Assembly: GCA_002477945.1 (NCBI GenBank)
Contig: DLLF01000007.1
Span: 16,169-39,890 of the forward strand
DNA length: 23,722 bases
Source of the DNA: Bacteroidales bacterium UBA7569
GTDB lineage: Bacteria > Bacteroidota > Bacteroidia > Bacteroidales > Paludibacteraceae
Direction: 5' to 3'
Shown here: positions 7,438 through 15,966 of the stretch, in pieces
Numbering within the stretch: position 1 is the stretch's first letter
Layout: each line of letters starts with the position of its first letter
Program-made: the position numbers and the translations under genes
The notes under the pieces: model-generated
The model's input: only the letters and a program-made list of their open reading frames with translations
Database searches by the model: none
What the model was told of the DNA's origin: nothing

Positions 7438-8469
7438 ATGATAGACGAACTTTCTTTTGCAGGACTCTTGCAACATAAGCGTATCGGATTGTTTACGTTG
7501 CGCAATCCCAATGGTATGCGTGTGCAAATAACCAATTATGGCGCCAAAATCATTTCTTTGTATGCTCCCGATGATAAAGGCGAGTTCGCCGATGTGGTGT
7601 TGGGATTTTCTACTTTCGGGGAGTGGAAAACAAAAGAAACCTATTTCAATGCAGTCATAGGCCGTTATGCAAATCGCATAAAGGACGGTCGTTTTTCTCT
7701 TGATGGGAAAGAGTATCAACTTGCAACCAACAACGGGACCAATCATTTGCATGGAGGTGTTGTCGGTTTCAATGAGAAAGTGTGGGATGTCGTGGGACAA
7801 ACAACTTATTCGGTGTCGCTCCACTATCGTTCCCCCGATGGCGAAGAAGGCTATCCCGGCACTTTGGATGTATATGTCACATATCGGCTGACGCGCGACA
7901 ATGCTTTGAGCATTACCTACGAAGCGAAAACGGATAAACCCACTGTTGTGGGCTTTACCAATCATGCTTACTTCAATCTAAAGGGAGAAGGAAATGGTGA
8001 TGTGAGAGACCATGTCCTCCAAGTGAATGCCGACAACTATACACCTTTTGATGATACGGCTTGCCCTACAGGGGAAATCCTTCCTGTTGAGGGAACAGAT
8101 ATGGATTTCCGCCAGCCGACTCTCATTGATGAGCGTATTGATAAACCTTTCTTTGCTCAGGGACGAGGTATTGACAATAATTGGGTGTTGCGTAAAGAAA
8201 GTCACGGAAAAGAACCCGAATTGGCGGCTGTCTTGAAGGGCGGAAACCGGACCATGGAAGTGTGGACGACTCTGCCCGGATTGCAAGTTTATACGGGTAA
8301 TTGGGTTGAGAAGAATATCGGGAAGTCCGGTAAGGAGTATGATGTACAGACATCCATCAGTCTTGAAGCGCAAAACTTCCCGAATTCTCCCAATATACCT
8401 TCTTTTCCCTCGTCTGTTCTGCGTCCTGGAGAAATCTATTTCGAACAGTGTATATATAAATTCCGTTGA
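7438..8469 (+). CDS. galM: Aldose 1-epimerase (mutarotase)
   Basis: GalM interconverts the beta and alpha anomers of galactose and supplies the alpha form used by galactokinase. The 343-residue protein has the conserved histidines H105 (TNHLHGG) and H176 (TNHAYFNLKG) and the catalytic glutamate E310 in SLEAQNFPNSPN. No signal peptide is present, so it is expected in the cytosol, unlike some Bacteroidetes mutarotases that are exported. Its stop codon TGA shares its last base with the ATG of the next gene (TGATG), which indicates translational coupling to porW. Confidence 0.95.
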   Translation: MIDELSFAGLLQHKRIGLFTLRNPNGMRVQITNYGAKIISLYAPDDKGEFADVVLGFSTFGEWKTKETYFNAVIGRYANRIKDGRFSLDGKEYQLATNNGTNHLHGGVVGFNEKVWDVVGQTTYSVSLHYRSPDGEEGYPGTLDVYVTYRLTRDNALSITYEAKTDKPTVVGFTNHAYFNLKGEGNGDVRDHVLQVNADNYTPFDDTACPTGEILPVEGTDMDFRQPTLIDERIDKPFFAQGRGIDNNWVLRKESHGKEPELAAVLKGGNRTMEVWTTLPGLQVYTGNWVEKNIGKSGKEYDVQTSISLEAQNFPNSPNIPSFPSSVLRPGEIYFEQCIYKFR

Positions 8470-11177
8470 TGAGATATTGTCGTAGTGTATATGGTATAGT
8501 GGTTGTGATGGGTTTGTGCTGCCTGTCTTCATGCTCAACGCAGAAAAACACGGCACTCACGAGAGCCTATCATGCCACTACTACGCGATATAATATCTAC
8601 TACAATGGTAATCTCGCTTTTGAGGAAGGACTGAAAGCGATAGATAAGGCAAATCAGGATGATTTCTCTCGCCTGATTCCTCTGTATCCTGTCAGCAATC
8701 ACGAAGCCGCACAGGCTGCTTCAAGTCAGATGGACCGGACTATTGAGAAATGTCGGAAATGTATAAAGTTACATTCCATCAAAAAGAAACCGAAACCGGA
8801 TCCTAAGAAACGCAACGACCCGAAGTATCAGGCTTTTCTGAACCAAAGGGAGTTTAATAAGTATATTGCGGATGCTTGGCTCCTGTTGGGAGAGGCGGAG
8901 TTTCATAAGGCCGATTTCCTTGGTTCCATCGGGACTTTTTCCTACATAATCCGTGAGTACGACTATGATAAAAACATGGTCGCACAATGTCAGTTGTGGA
9001 TGGCGAGAGCCTATGCCGAGATAGGCTGGATGTACGAAGCGGAAGAGTTGTTGCAGAAAGTGAACCAGGATAATCTTGACAGAAAGAAAGCCTGGCTTTA
9101 TTCTGCTGTTACGGCTGATATCAAACTGAAATCCGCTCAGTATAAGGAAGCCGTTCCTTTCTTGAAATTGGCTGTAAAAGAGGAACGAAAAACGCAACAG
9201 ACACGCTATTATTATTTGCTGGGGCAACTCTACGAATTACAGGGGGATAAGACTGCTGCTTCTGCAATGTACAAGAAGGTGACAAATAAAAATCCCAATG
9301 CCGATATGGACTTTTCCGCTCGTGTCAAACGAATGGAACTTTCGGGTGATATTATTGGTCTGAAAAAGATGGCAGGGCAGTACAAGTATCGGGAAAAGTT
9401 GGATTATATCTATGGTTCCATCGGGGATATTTATTTGAATAAGAAAGATACTTCTGAGGCTCTTGCTTGGTACCAGGCGGCAATAGATACGATTCAGCAG
9501 GCAAGCCTTAAGAAAGCCGATATCCTTGTCCGCACAGCCGATCTTTATTATGATAAAGGCAACTATTCTTCTGCCCAACCATGCTATGCGGAGGCTGTGA
9601 ATATCCTGTCTTCGGAGGCTCCTGGATACAAACGGTGCGCAAAGCGTGCCGAAGTTCTTGGCGAGTTGGTTGCACAGCAGAATGTGGTCACTCTGCAAGA
9701 TTCTTTGCAGTATCTGAGTACGCTTCCGGAGGAACAGCAACTCGAAATCGTCCGGCAAGTCATTGCCGATTTGGAGAAAGCCGAACAAGAAGCATTGGCA
9801 AGAGCCGAACAGGAAGAACGGAACGCACGGCAGGGAGGATTGCAGGGGGTGAACACTCAGAATATGCTCGGAGGTGGAGGCGGAAATGCCGAGTGGTATT
9901 TCTATAATCCGCAATTACTGCGGACAGGCAAACAGACTTTCGTGCAGACATGGGGAAATCGGACGTTGGAGGACAATTGGCGTAGAATCAGCAAGGTCTC
10001 ATTGTCATCCTTTGAGGAGACGGACAAGGATGACTCTGACTCTGTTCAATCCGACACCGTCAATGCATCTGCGGTAAAGGAAACTGTTGATCAAAAAGAT
10101 CCTCAGTTCTATCTCAGACAAATTCCTAAAACAGAAGAGGCAATAGCAGCATCTGATATGCAAATTGCTGATGCATTGTATGCTATGATTCTGATTTATC
10201 AGAATAAATTGGAGGATGAAGTATTGGCGGAAGAAACCTACAGGGAGTTCCGTCATCGTTTTCCGGAAGATACTCGCCTGCTGGAGTTGTATTATAGACA
10301 GTATCTGAGCAAACTGCGAACCGATGATCTGCTTTCGGCTGAGAGGTATAAAGCACTCATCTTGGCAGAGTTCCCTGATAGCGAACAGGCTATGATTGTC
10401 AACGATCCCGACTATTTTGAACGCCTGAGCAAGATGTCTCAAGAGCAGGATTCTATCTATAGGGTTACTTACGAGGCTTATAAGCAAGGTTCGTTTGCTG
10501 CGGTAAAAAACAACAAGACGTATGTGGAGAAAAACTACCCGTTCTCTCCGCTGATGCCAAAGTTCCTTTTCCTGAATGCGGTGGCTGTCGCGAAAACCGA
10601 TGGTCAGGAGGCGTTCATTGAGGCGTTGCGCAATATGGTGAATCGCTATCCAACAAGCGATGTAGGGGCAATGGCAAAAGATATGCTGGCTATGATGAAT
10701 CAGGGTATGGAAAGTCAGATGGGGGGCTCGGTCAATACTCTTGCGCAGCAACGAAGTGCCACAATGGCTCTCGAAGAGTCTGATTCTCTGTCTTCTGCCG
10801 GTTTTTCCGCCGAGCGGAGAGAAACAAGTTCTGTACTTTTGTGCTTCAAAGCCGACGAGCCACTGCTCAATAAATTGTTGTACCAAGTGGCACTCTTCAA
10901 TTTTTCGCAGTTCATGATCAAAGACTTCGACTTGAAATCTTTCCCTGTATTTCGCCGCTCGGGGTTGGCTGCCGTTCAAATTCTCGGGTTCGAAAGTTTG
11001 GATGAGGCGGAGTGGTATTGTTCCCTCCTCGCCAATGACACGGACTTGCAAACATTCTTCCTGAAAAATAAGGTGCAGACGGTAAGCATAACCGATTCCA
11101 ATGAGAAACTCTTGTACAATCCTTTCACTGTTGAGGACTATCAGGAATTTCTCAAGATGCAGACGGCTCTCAATTAG
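8469..11177 (+). CDS. porW: PorW/SprE-type gliding / type IX secretion lipoprotein
   Basis: This 902-residue protein has a signal peptide ending in the lipobox LSSC (Cys22), so it is anchored in an envelope membrane. The mature start (TALTRAYHATTTRYNIYYNG, about 29-48) is highly characteristic of SprE/PorW, needed for gliding motility and type IX secretion in Flavobacterium and Porphyromonas. Helical TPR-like repeats fill most of the protein (WLLLGEAEF, YYLLGQLYELQGD, DLYYDKGNYSSA). A charged coiled-coil-like stretch (about 425-450), a Gly-rich patch and further TPR-like segments follow. I start it at ATG 8469, which overlaps the galM stop, not at the TTG three bases upstream. Its 3' end overlaps plsC on the other strand by 8 bp. 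No other T9SS gene is in view. Confidence 0.85.
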   Translation: MRYCRSVYGIVVVMGLCCLSSCSTQKNTALTRAYHATTTRYNIYYNGNLAFEEGLKAIDKANQDDFSRLIPLYPVSNHEAAQAASSQMDRTIEKCRKCIKLHSIKKKPKPDPKKRNDPKYQAFLNQREFNKYIADAWLLLGEAEFHKADFLGSIGTFSYIIREYDYDKNMVAQCQLWMARAYAEIGWMYEAEELLQKVNQDNLDRKKAWLYSAVTADIKLKSAQYKEAVPFLKLAVKEERKTQQTRYYYLLGQLYELQGDKTAASAMYKKVTNKNPNADMDFSARVKRMELSGDIIGLKKMAGQYKYREKLDYIYGSIGDIYLNKKDTSEALAWYQAAIDTIQQASLKKADILVRTADLYYDKGNYSSAQPCYAEAVNILSSEAPGYKRCAKRAEVLGELVAQQNVVTLQDSLQYLSTLPEEQQLEIVRQVIADLEKAEQEALARAEQEERNARQGGLQGVNTQNMLGGGGGNAEWYFYNPQLLRTGKQTFVQTWGNRTLEDNWRRISKVSLSSFEETDKDDSDSVQSDTVNASAVKETVDQKDPQFYLRQIPKTEEAIAASDMQIADALYAMILIYQNKLEDEVLAEETYREFRHRFPEDTRLLELYYRQYLSKLRTDDLLSAERYKALILAEFPDSEQAMIVNDPDYFERLSKMSQEQDSIYRVTYEAYKQGSFAAVKNNKTYVEKNYPFSPLMPKFLFLNAVAVAKTDGQEAFIEALRNMVNRYPTSDVGAMAKDMLAMMNQGMESQMGGSVNTLAQQRSATMALEESDSLSSAGFSAERRETSSVLLCFKADEPLLNKLLYQVALFNFSQFMIKDFDLKSFPVFRRSGLAAVQILGFESLDEAEWYCSLLANDTDLQTFFLKNKVQTVSITDSNEKLLYNPFTVEDYQEFLKMQTALN

Positions 11178-11892
11178 CCGCTATCCCATCTAATACTTTC
11201 TGTCTGGTTTCTTCTATCAGGATGTTCCTGTCCTCTTCCGTATAAGAGTCTGTGTCAATCGGTTTGCCGACAGTCATCTTGATGGCGTGATGTTTGGCAT
11301 AGAATCTTGTGCGTGGCATCACTTCGTAACAACCGGATAAAGATATCGGAATAATGGGTAAATGAAGGTCTGTCGCAATGGAAAAAGCACCGCGCTTGAA
11401 GCGTCCTATTTCTCCTGTGCGTGTCCGGGTCCCCTCAGGAAAAATGACAACGCAAACACCGTTTCTGACAATGCGTTCGGCTTCTTCAATGCTACGCACG
11501 GAGGCAACTTTGTTCCTCCTGTCTATGTAGATGTGTCCTGCTGCTTTGCAAGCGGTTCCTACCAATGGCACCTTGCGTAGTTCCTTTTTCATTATCCACT
11601 TGAAGATAACGGGAAGCCAGCCGTAGATTACGAAAACGTCCACCATACTTTGATGGTTGCTTACAAAAACGTACGACTTGTGTGGTTCTATGTTCTCCAA
11701 ACCTTCTACCGTAATTGGCAGAAACAACAGACGGCAAAAACTTCTCGCCCAAAATTGCTGTATTTTGTGCAACCATTCAGCATTCTTCCAAGGTATGGCG
11801 GCAAGCGTTGTCAACGCTGTGAATATAGTCAATACGACGAATACCGGTAAGGCAACCAGATACTGATAGAGGATGTAGAAAAATTGTCTCAT
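11170..11892 (-). CDS. plsC: 1-acyl-sn-glycerol-3-phosphate acyltransferase
   Basis: PlsC acylates lysophosphatidic acid at sn-2 to give phosphatidic acid, the precursor of all phospholipids. The 240-residue protein has an N-terminal membrane segment (about 10-34), the catalytic NHQSMVD (79-85; His80 and Asp85 form the HX4D motif) and the substrate-binding FPEGTRTR (151-158). It acts at the inner membrane. It lies 24 nt downstream of the PfkB-family kinase on the same strand and is probably transcribed with it. Its end overlaps the convergent porW gene by 8 bp, with no terminator between them. Acyltransferases of this family can also act on ornithine lipids, so the exact substrate is less certain than the family. 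Confidence 0.93.
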   Translation of the reverse strand: MRQFFYILYQYLVALPVFVVLTIFTALTTLAAIPWKNAEWLHKIQQFWARSFCRLLFLPITVEGLENIEPHKSYVFVSNHQSMVDVFVIYGWLPVIFKWIMKKELRKVPLVGTACKAAGHIYIDRRNKVASVRSIEEAERIVRNGVCVVIFPEGTRTRTGEIGRFKRGAFSIATDLHLPIIPISLSGCYEVMPRTRFYAKHHAIKMTVGKPIDTDSYTEEDRNILIEETRQKVLDGIAAN

Positions 11893-11916
11893 AGTGTTGT
11901 GGCGACGCGTTAGTCA

Positions 11917-12915
11917 CTATTTGTCTGCATGAGTCATAAAGCCTCTGTATAGAGCGCATAGCCTTCTTATCTCCTCCCATGTCTCCTCGGATAGTTTGGT
12001 GCCGACAACCTCAACTACGCGTCCTGCTGCCAATGTCCCGATCTCTGCACATCGCCGGATGTCAAATCCGTCGGACAAACCGTGTAGGAAACCTGCAGCA
12101 TAGAAATCACCTGCACCTGTGGAATCCAAACATTTCGATGTGATGGCACCAATATGGTACATCTCGTCCCCGCATTGAACGTATGAACCTCGTTTCCCCA
12201 CTTTTACGCAGGCTATCTTGCATTGCTTGGAAATTGCCTCCACTGCCAACTGAGGAGCCAGATGTGTATAGGCAAAACTCTCGTCTTCGTTGGCGAATGC
12301 AATGTCCACATAGTTCCGGATCAACGACTCGAGAAAATCATGATTCTCATTCACCACATTGTAACTGGCTAAGTCTATTGATACTGTCAAACCCGACTCT
12401 TTGGCAAGGGTGATAGCCTTTTCAATCAAAGCATGATTTTGTACCATATATCCCTCAATGTGGAATATATCGTAACCGTGAAACGCCTCTTTCCGGATAT
12501 CTTCGGCAACCAAGTCAGATGAGGCGCCTAAGTAGGTACAGAATGTACGCTCTCCGTCAGGAGTAATCAATACGGTGCAATAGCCCGACATCAAAGAAGA
12601 AGGAAGCAACATCGGTTTTACTCCGTTTTTGAGCATATCGGTTCGGTAAAACTCACCGACTTCATCGTTCCCCAACTTACCTATAAAAGCCGATTTGCCG
12701 CCCAAAAGAGCAATGGCGTTGATCGTATTCGAAGCACTCCCTCCGGCAACCATTGTCTTCCGCACGCTCCCAAAACGCCTTTGAACGGCGATTGCCGTCT
12801 CAAAGTTGATTAAGTTCATGCTTCCCTTAGGTAAATTGAGGGCTACAACATCTTCTTCAGTCACCTGCAAAAGTATATCAGTCAGTGCATTACCTAATCC
12901 TATTACCTTCTTCAT
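11917..12915 (-). CDS. PfkB-family carbohydrate/adenosine kinase
   Basis: This is a ribokinase-fold kinase of 332 residues. It shows GNALTDIL (8-15) for the sugar-binding start, GGSASNT (58-64), GKLGNDEVGEF (79-89) and the ATP/anion-hole signature DSTGAGDFYAAGF (264-276), with D270 as the catalytic base. Bacteroidetes proteins of this type are usually annotated as adenosine kinase or PfkB kinase; the substrate cannot be fixed from sequence alone, with adenosine or another nucleoside most likely. It is cytosolic. It is the first gene of a leftward pair with plsC and has its own -7 box just upstream, back to back with the tRNA-Asn promoter. Confidence 0.88.
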   Translation of the reverse strand: MKKVIGLGNALTDILLQVTEEDVVALNLPKGSMNLINFETAIAVQRRFGSVRKTMVAGGSASNTINAIALLGGKSAFIGKLGNDEVGEFYRTDMLKNGVKPMLLPSSLMSGYCTVLITPDGERTFCTYLGASSDLVAEDIRKEAFHGYDIFHIEGYMVQNHALIEKAITLAKESGLTVSIDLASYNVVNENHDFLESLIRNYVDIAFANEDESFAYTHLAPQLAVEAISKQCKIACVKVGKRGSYVQCGDEMYHIGAITSKCLDSTGAGDFYAAGFLHGLSDGFDIRRCAEIGTLAAGRVVEVVGTKLSEETWEEIRRLCALYRGFMTHADK

Positions 12916-12938
12916 AAAAATAGTACCAATTTTTTTTG

Positions 12939-12946
12939 CAAAGGTA
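12939..12946 (-). promoter_or_regulatory. -7 box for the PfkB-family kinase gene
   Basis: The minus strand reads TACCTTTG followed by C, a Bacteroidetes -7 element. Transcription would start near 12932, giving a leader of about 17 nt. No good -33 TTTG is found at the usual distance. It abuts the ATTG -33 box of the divergent tRNA promoter. Confidence 0.55.
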
Positions 12947-12977
12947 TTGTTTTTTTTGTGAAAAACCTCTACCTTTG
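12946..12977 (+). promoter_or_regulatory. Promoter of tRNA-Asn
   Basis: ATTG (12946-12949), a 20-nt spacer and TACCTTTG (12970-12977) form a Bacteroidetes promoter. The predicted start is near 12984, 45 nt before the mature tRNA 5' end. Confidence 0.7.
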
Positions 12978-13028
12978 CAACGCAATTTTCGGAAGAATGT
13001 AATGTGTCGTTCTTTCTGTGGTTGTAAT

Positions 13029-13102
13029 GCTTCCTTAGCTCAGTCGGTTAGAGCATCTGACTGTTAATCAGGGGGTCCAAGGTTCAAGTCCTTGAGGGAG
13101 CG
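13029..13102 (+). tRNA. tRNA-Asn(GTT)
   Basis: A full cloverleaf can be drawn. The acceptor arms GCTTCCT (13029-13035) and AGGGAGC (13095-13101) pair fully with one G-U. The D arm is GCTC/GAGC. The anticodon stem TCTGA/TCAGG holds the loop CTGTTAA, with anticodon GTT at 13063-13065. The T arm is CAAGG/CCTTG with loop TTCAAGT. G13102 is the discriminator. The 3' CCA is not encoded. It has its own promoter and terminator. The adjoining integrase-bearing element makes its 3' end a natural candidate attachment site. Confidence 0.97.
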
Positions 13103-13109
13103 CAAGAGA

Positions 13110-13141
13110 GAGAGATGTAGTTCGCATCTCTCCCCCTTTTT
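13110..13141 (+). terminator. Terminator of tRNA-Asn
   Basis: GAGAGATG (13110-13117) and CATCTCTC (13125-13132) form a perfect 8-bp stem with a 7-nt loop, followed by CCCC and a run of five T (13137-13141). Confidence 0.85.
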
Positions 13142-13395
13142 CTGTATAAATAGCGTGTGGAGAATTGCGGTCAGCAGAATATCAAACTATCACTTCAAGA
13201 AAAGAATGTAATATGCGTTATTGGACTGCATTCCCCTTTTGAAATATGTGCAAGGCGGGAGATAATGCGCTCCTTTGAAGGAATCTTTGAAAAGACGTTT
13301 CTTTCCCTGTAAATGACGTTCCTTTTCTTGATTTGAGAGCCTGAAAATAGGAATACGAGAGTTGTATGATAGATTTTGGGTGCTTGAGTCTTACG

Positions 13396-13514
13396 ACCCC
13401 TCAAGCCGACCTGAAGCACCCCTCATCGAGACCTGAAAATGAAGTTGGTAAAGCCCAATCGTAAAGCGTAAATTGTCAAATCGTAAATAATACGACCCTC
13501 ATCGGGAGACTGAA
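13396..13514 (+). repeat. Three copies of a dispersed 20-bp repeat
   Basis: ACCCCTCAAGCCGACCTGAA (13396-13415), ACCCCTCATCGAGACCTGAA (13418-13437) and ACCCTCATCGGGAGACTGAA (13495-13514) are variants of one word. The first two are spaced 22 bp apart. A further copy lies inside the element at 22477-22496 as part of a palindrome. It looks like a dispersed intergenic repeat family, not a CRISPR: units are few, unevenly spaced and not separated by spacers. Confidence 0.55.
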
Positions 13515-13543
13515 AATAACAGCACGAATCGTCTTATACATCA

Positions 13544-13573
13544 AAAGGTGCAAATCCTCCGATTTACACCTTT
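13544..13573. terminator. Terminator hairpin downstream of integrase
   Basis: AAAGGTGCAAATC (13544-13556) and GATTTACACCTTT (13561-13573) pair with one mismatch around a CTCC loop. On the minus strand the stem runs directly into TTTT, so it suits termination of the leftward integrase transcript. On the plus strand it is followed by a CT-rich stretch and could also work weakly. Confidence 0.7.
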
Positions 13574-13735
13574 CTTCCCTTCTTAATTGTGACCCCGCTG
13601 GGAGCAAGTGGTTTGTTTGACTGTGGTAACCCATAACAAGGAAACAGGCAGTACACGCTCAATGTGGCAAAATTCATACAATGGTCCACTACCACACTTT
13701 ATCGAGCATTTATATCAAAAGCCGTCAAAATGCCG

Positions 13736-14990
13736 TCATTTTTTGCTGTCAAGACGGGAGAGGATAGAACGCTTCATATCGTCGTCCACATCGGTGTAGC
13801 GGTTGAAAGCACGAGAGCCGTCCGCGTGTCCTGTAAAGGCAGAGGTAATGCGTTCGGACTTGGTCTCACGGAACATTGCCTCAATAAAAGTCTTGCGGGC
13901 AGTATGCGAAGTCGTTACCTCCCACAGCGGTTTATACTCCGGGCGCATAGTCAGTTTATTGGGTATCGTTACAATACGGTCAAGTCCGGCAAGACGCATA
14001 AACTGATGGATAGCATCGTTGTAGTTATTAGGGTGGACAAACGGCAGGAGTTGGCAGCCATCGTGGTCTGCATATCGCTGAATAATCTCCAACGCAGTTT
14101 GCGAGAGCGGTACACGGACGGTAAGTGGTACACGCCTGCGCTGCTTCTGCGGAATATATTGCAAGAAACCGTCCTGTGTTACGCTGTTCTTGGTGAGACT
14201 AATCAAGTCGGAGACACGGCAACCCACATGGCACTGAAAGACAAAAATGTCGCGTTGCACACGCAAGGCAGGCGTAAGGTCATCAAAGGCATACAATTGG
14301 TCGCGCTCCTCAATAGTGAGGAAGATAGGTGTGCCATAGACTTCTGCCGGTATGGTATAGTGCGCAAACGGTGATGTCGGCGCATACTCACGCAAGACAG
14401 CAAAGTTCTGCAACGCACGCCAACGTTTTAGTTTGCCGGTAATGGTATTCTGTGAACGTTGGATAGTTTTTTGCTTTGTCTTCTCGTAACGCAGGAAAGT
14501 ACAGAAAGCGTCTATATCCTGTACCGACACTTTATCGGCATACCATATCCGCTTCTTGTCGAAACGCTCAAGCGCAGAGAGCAATACCTCATATTGCCGC
14601 TTTGTGGACTCGTCAAGGTTCTTGGCGTCCCTATACTCCTCGTACACCTCACGGAGCGTTTTTATGTGGCGTTGTTTTTTTATGCGTGAAACAATCATCA
14701 ACAACCTCCTGCAGCCACCCGGCGTATGTGTCATACTGCTCTGCAAACCAATGAGAGAATACATACTCCTTGAGCATATCCAATTTTTGCCGTGCCTCGC
14801 TGATTTCCGAGACATTGGCATTGGCACGCTTCGGCATAACAGGCATACCCTCTTCTTTACTCCATGCGGACACGGGGCAGTAGATGTGGCTCTTGGCACG
14901 CTGTGAGAACTCGCCGTCGTAGAACCGCACCAACACCTCTGCCTTGCCGTTGGAGACACGTGAAGATAACCTGTATTGAAGAGTTGCCAT
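13736..14990 (-). CDS. Tyrosine recombinase (phage integrase), interrupted by a frameshift
   Basis: Tyrosine recombinases integrate and excise the element at its attachment sites. Two overlapping frames together give one 417-residue protein. The N-terminal part starts MATLQYRLSS at 14990 and runs 105 residues. The core part continues from QRHIKTLREVYEEY after a run of seven A (minus strand; 14675-14681). Removing one A joins them exactly. The catalytic set is complete: R258 (GCRVSDL), K282, H362 and R365 (SHTARK), H388 (TGHAD) and nucleophile Y398 (NRYTD). As written, the product is broken at about residue 105. An ATG at 14701 could start a 321-residue core lacking the N-terminal arm-binding part. 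The start shares one base with the stop of the upstream regulator (TAATG). It is the last gene of the lysogeny block. Confidence 0.88.
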
Positions 14991-15244
14991 TAGTCCCGTG
15001 CTTTATAGAACTCCCCTTTTCCAAAGAAAATCCACTCAAGAGACACCCCGAACACCGTGGCGAGTTTATAGATGTTATCCACGGTGCAGGAAAGGTCACC
15101 CCGCTCAAGAATGGAGAAATTCTGCGGCAGCAGTCCCACCTTTTCGCAGAACTCCTTTTTTAGTTGCACCTTCTCATCGGCGTACAAAAGGCGATAGGCT
15201 TTCAGAAAACGCCTGTCTATCTCGGTTCGTTGTTCGCTACGCAT
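14990..15244 (-). CDS. XRE-family helix-turn-helix regulator
   Basis: This small 84-residue protein has a probable Cro/C1-type helix-turn-helix. QLKKEFCEKVGLLPQNFSIL (about 27-46) forms the first helix-turn-helix part, and TVDNIYKLATVFGVSLEWIF (about 54-73) matches the last helices of the XRE fold. It presumably binds element operators. It overlaps the GIY-YIG gene by 8 bp upstream and the integrase start by one base downstream. Such tight packing suggests translational coupling and that it may set integrase levels; that role is inference. It has no dimerisation or peptidase domain. Confidence 0.82.
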   Translation of the reverse strand: MRSEQRTEIDRRFLKAYRLLYADEKVQLKKEFCEKVGLLPQNFSILERGDLSCTVDNIYKLATVFGVSLEWIFFGKGEFYKARD

Positions 15245-15953
15245 AGTTCAAAGAAAGAGCATTTTTAGCAGCGGTAGAAACCTGTTGGTGCAAGCCCTGT
15301 AAATCCGCCGCTTCATTTACAATATATTTATTATACAAATCCAACAGGTTTGTGCCGTCTGCAGTCTCCCATAGAGGAGCAGGACGCACCATATACTTGG
15401 AAGCAATAAGTACTTGTGTAAGACGAGACAAAGACCAAGGTTTGCCGTCAAACCACACCTGCCGATAGGAATGTACCGTGCAGACAATCGGGTGCTCGGT
15501 GTTCTTGGATTGAGAAAGCACGATCGTGTCACCATTCTTTAATCCCATTTTATAGAAGTCCATATTCGGAGATTTGGTCTTCTTGTCGTCTGTTTCTACG
15601 ACCTCGTCTATCTCTTTCTGCACCTCCAATGTGGCATCATCGGCACACTGGAAATGACCGATGTCGCGAAGAGCAATCTCAACCTTACTCGGCTTGGTAT
15701 AAAAGAATTCACGCCCGGATGATACACGGTCTTCGTCAAAGAGCATGTGCAATCCGTTCTCCACATTATCCAGTCTGTCCAATCCGACCTTGTAGGCACA
15801 AAAGCAATCAAAAGGCATCGGCACGCCCGTGGAGTAAAGTTCCGCCATCCGTTTTTTGAGTTCATGCCGCGAAGTCTTCCCAATCTTGATAAGGTTGGGC
15901 ATACACTCATTGGTGAGGACATAAATCAGTCCGTAGTCTGTCTTCTCTTCCAT
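15237..15953 (-). CDS. GIY-YIG (T5orf172-type) protein with C-terminal RAMA/DUF4357-like part
   Basis: The 238-residue protein starts with a GIY-YIG-superfamily domain of the T5orf172 type found in phage proteins. It shows GLIYVLTN (8-15), LIKIGKTSR (21-29), ELYSTGVPMPF (38-48), a conserved ENGLH (65-69) and REFFY (81-85). These motifs correspond to the catalytic Tyr, Arg, Glu and His region, so nuclease activity is plausible but unproven. After a charged linker (about 108-128) the C-terminal part (MGLKNGDTIVL and FDGKPWSLSRLTQVL) resembles the RAMA/DUF4357 domain that accompanies restriction and methylase proteins. It lies 13 nt downstream of the BRO/DinD-like gene. Possible roles are DNA processing, exclusion of other phages or control of the element; none is shown. 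Confidence 0.72.
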   Translation of the reverse strand: MEEKTDYGLIYVLTNECMPNLIKIGKTSRHELKKRMAELYSTGVPMPFDCFCAYKVGLDRLDNVENGLHMLFDEDRVSSGREFFYTKPSKVEIALRDIGHFQCADDATLEVQKEIDEVVETDDKKTKSPNMDFYKMGLKNGDTIVLSQSKNTEHPIVCTVHSYRQVWFDGKPWSLSRLTQVLIASKYMVRPAPLWETADGTNLLDLYNKYIVNEAADLQGLHQQVSTAAKNALSLNYA

Positions 15954-15966
15954 GTTATGGTATTCC

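Larger units (their letters stand above)
13142..13735. other. Non-coding region between tRNA-Asn and integrase
   Basis: No convincing gene is seen. The region holds three copies of a dispersed 20-bp repeat (13396-13514) and a bidirectional hairpin (13544-13573), listed separately. Otherwise it is AT-rich and unremarkable. If integration used the tRNA 3' end, this stretch is the left arm of the element. Arm-type integrase sites could lie here, but I could not single any out. Confidence 0.5.

Noticed and set aside
13195..13419. 74-residue leftward frame between tRNA and integrase
   Set aside because: It has low-complexity composition and no motif, and it covers part of the dispersed repeat; probably chance.
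13396..13514. CRISPR array
   Set aside because: There are only three imperfect units with unequal spacing, no unique spacers of constant length and no cas genes.
14675..14681. Programmed -1 ribosomal frameshift at A_AAA_AAC in the integrase gene
   Set aside because: The heptamer is present, but the core frame is +1 (or -2) relative to the N-terminal frame, so a -1 slip would not produce the full protein.
14649..14959. A different N terminus for the integrase, starting MSPTARQRC at 14959
   Set aside because: This is the wrong-frame reading of the N-terminal domain; the other frame gives the typical integrase N terminus (MATLQYRLSS).
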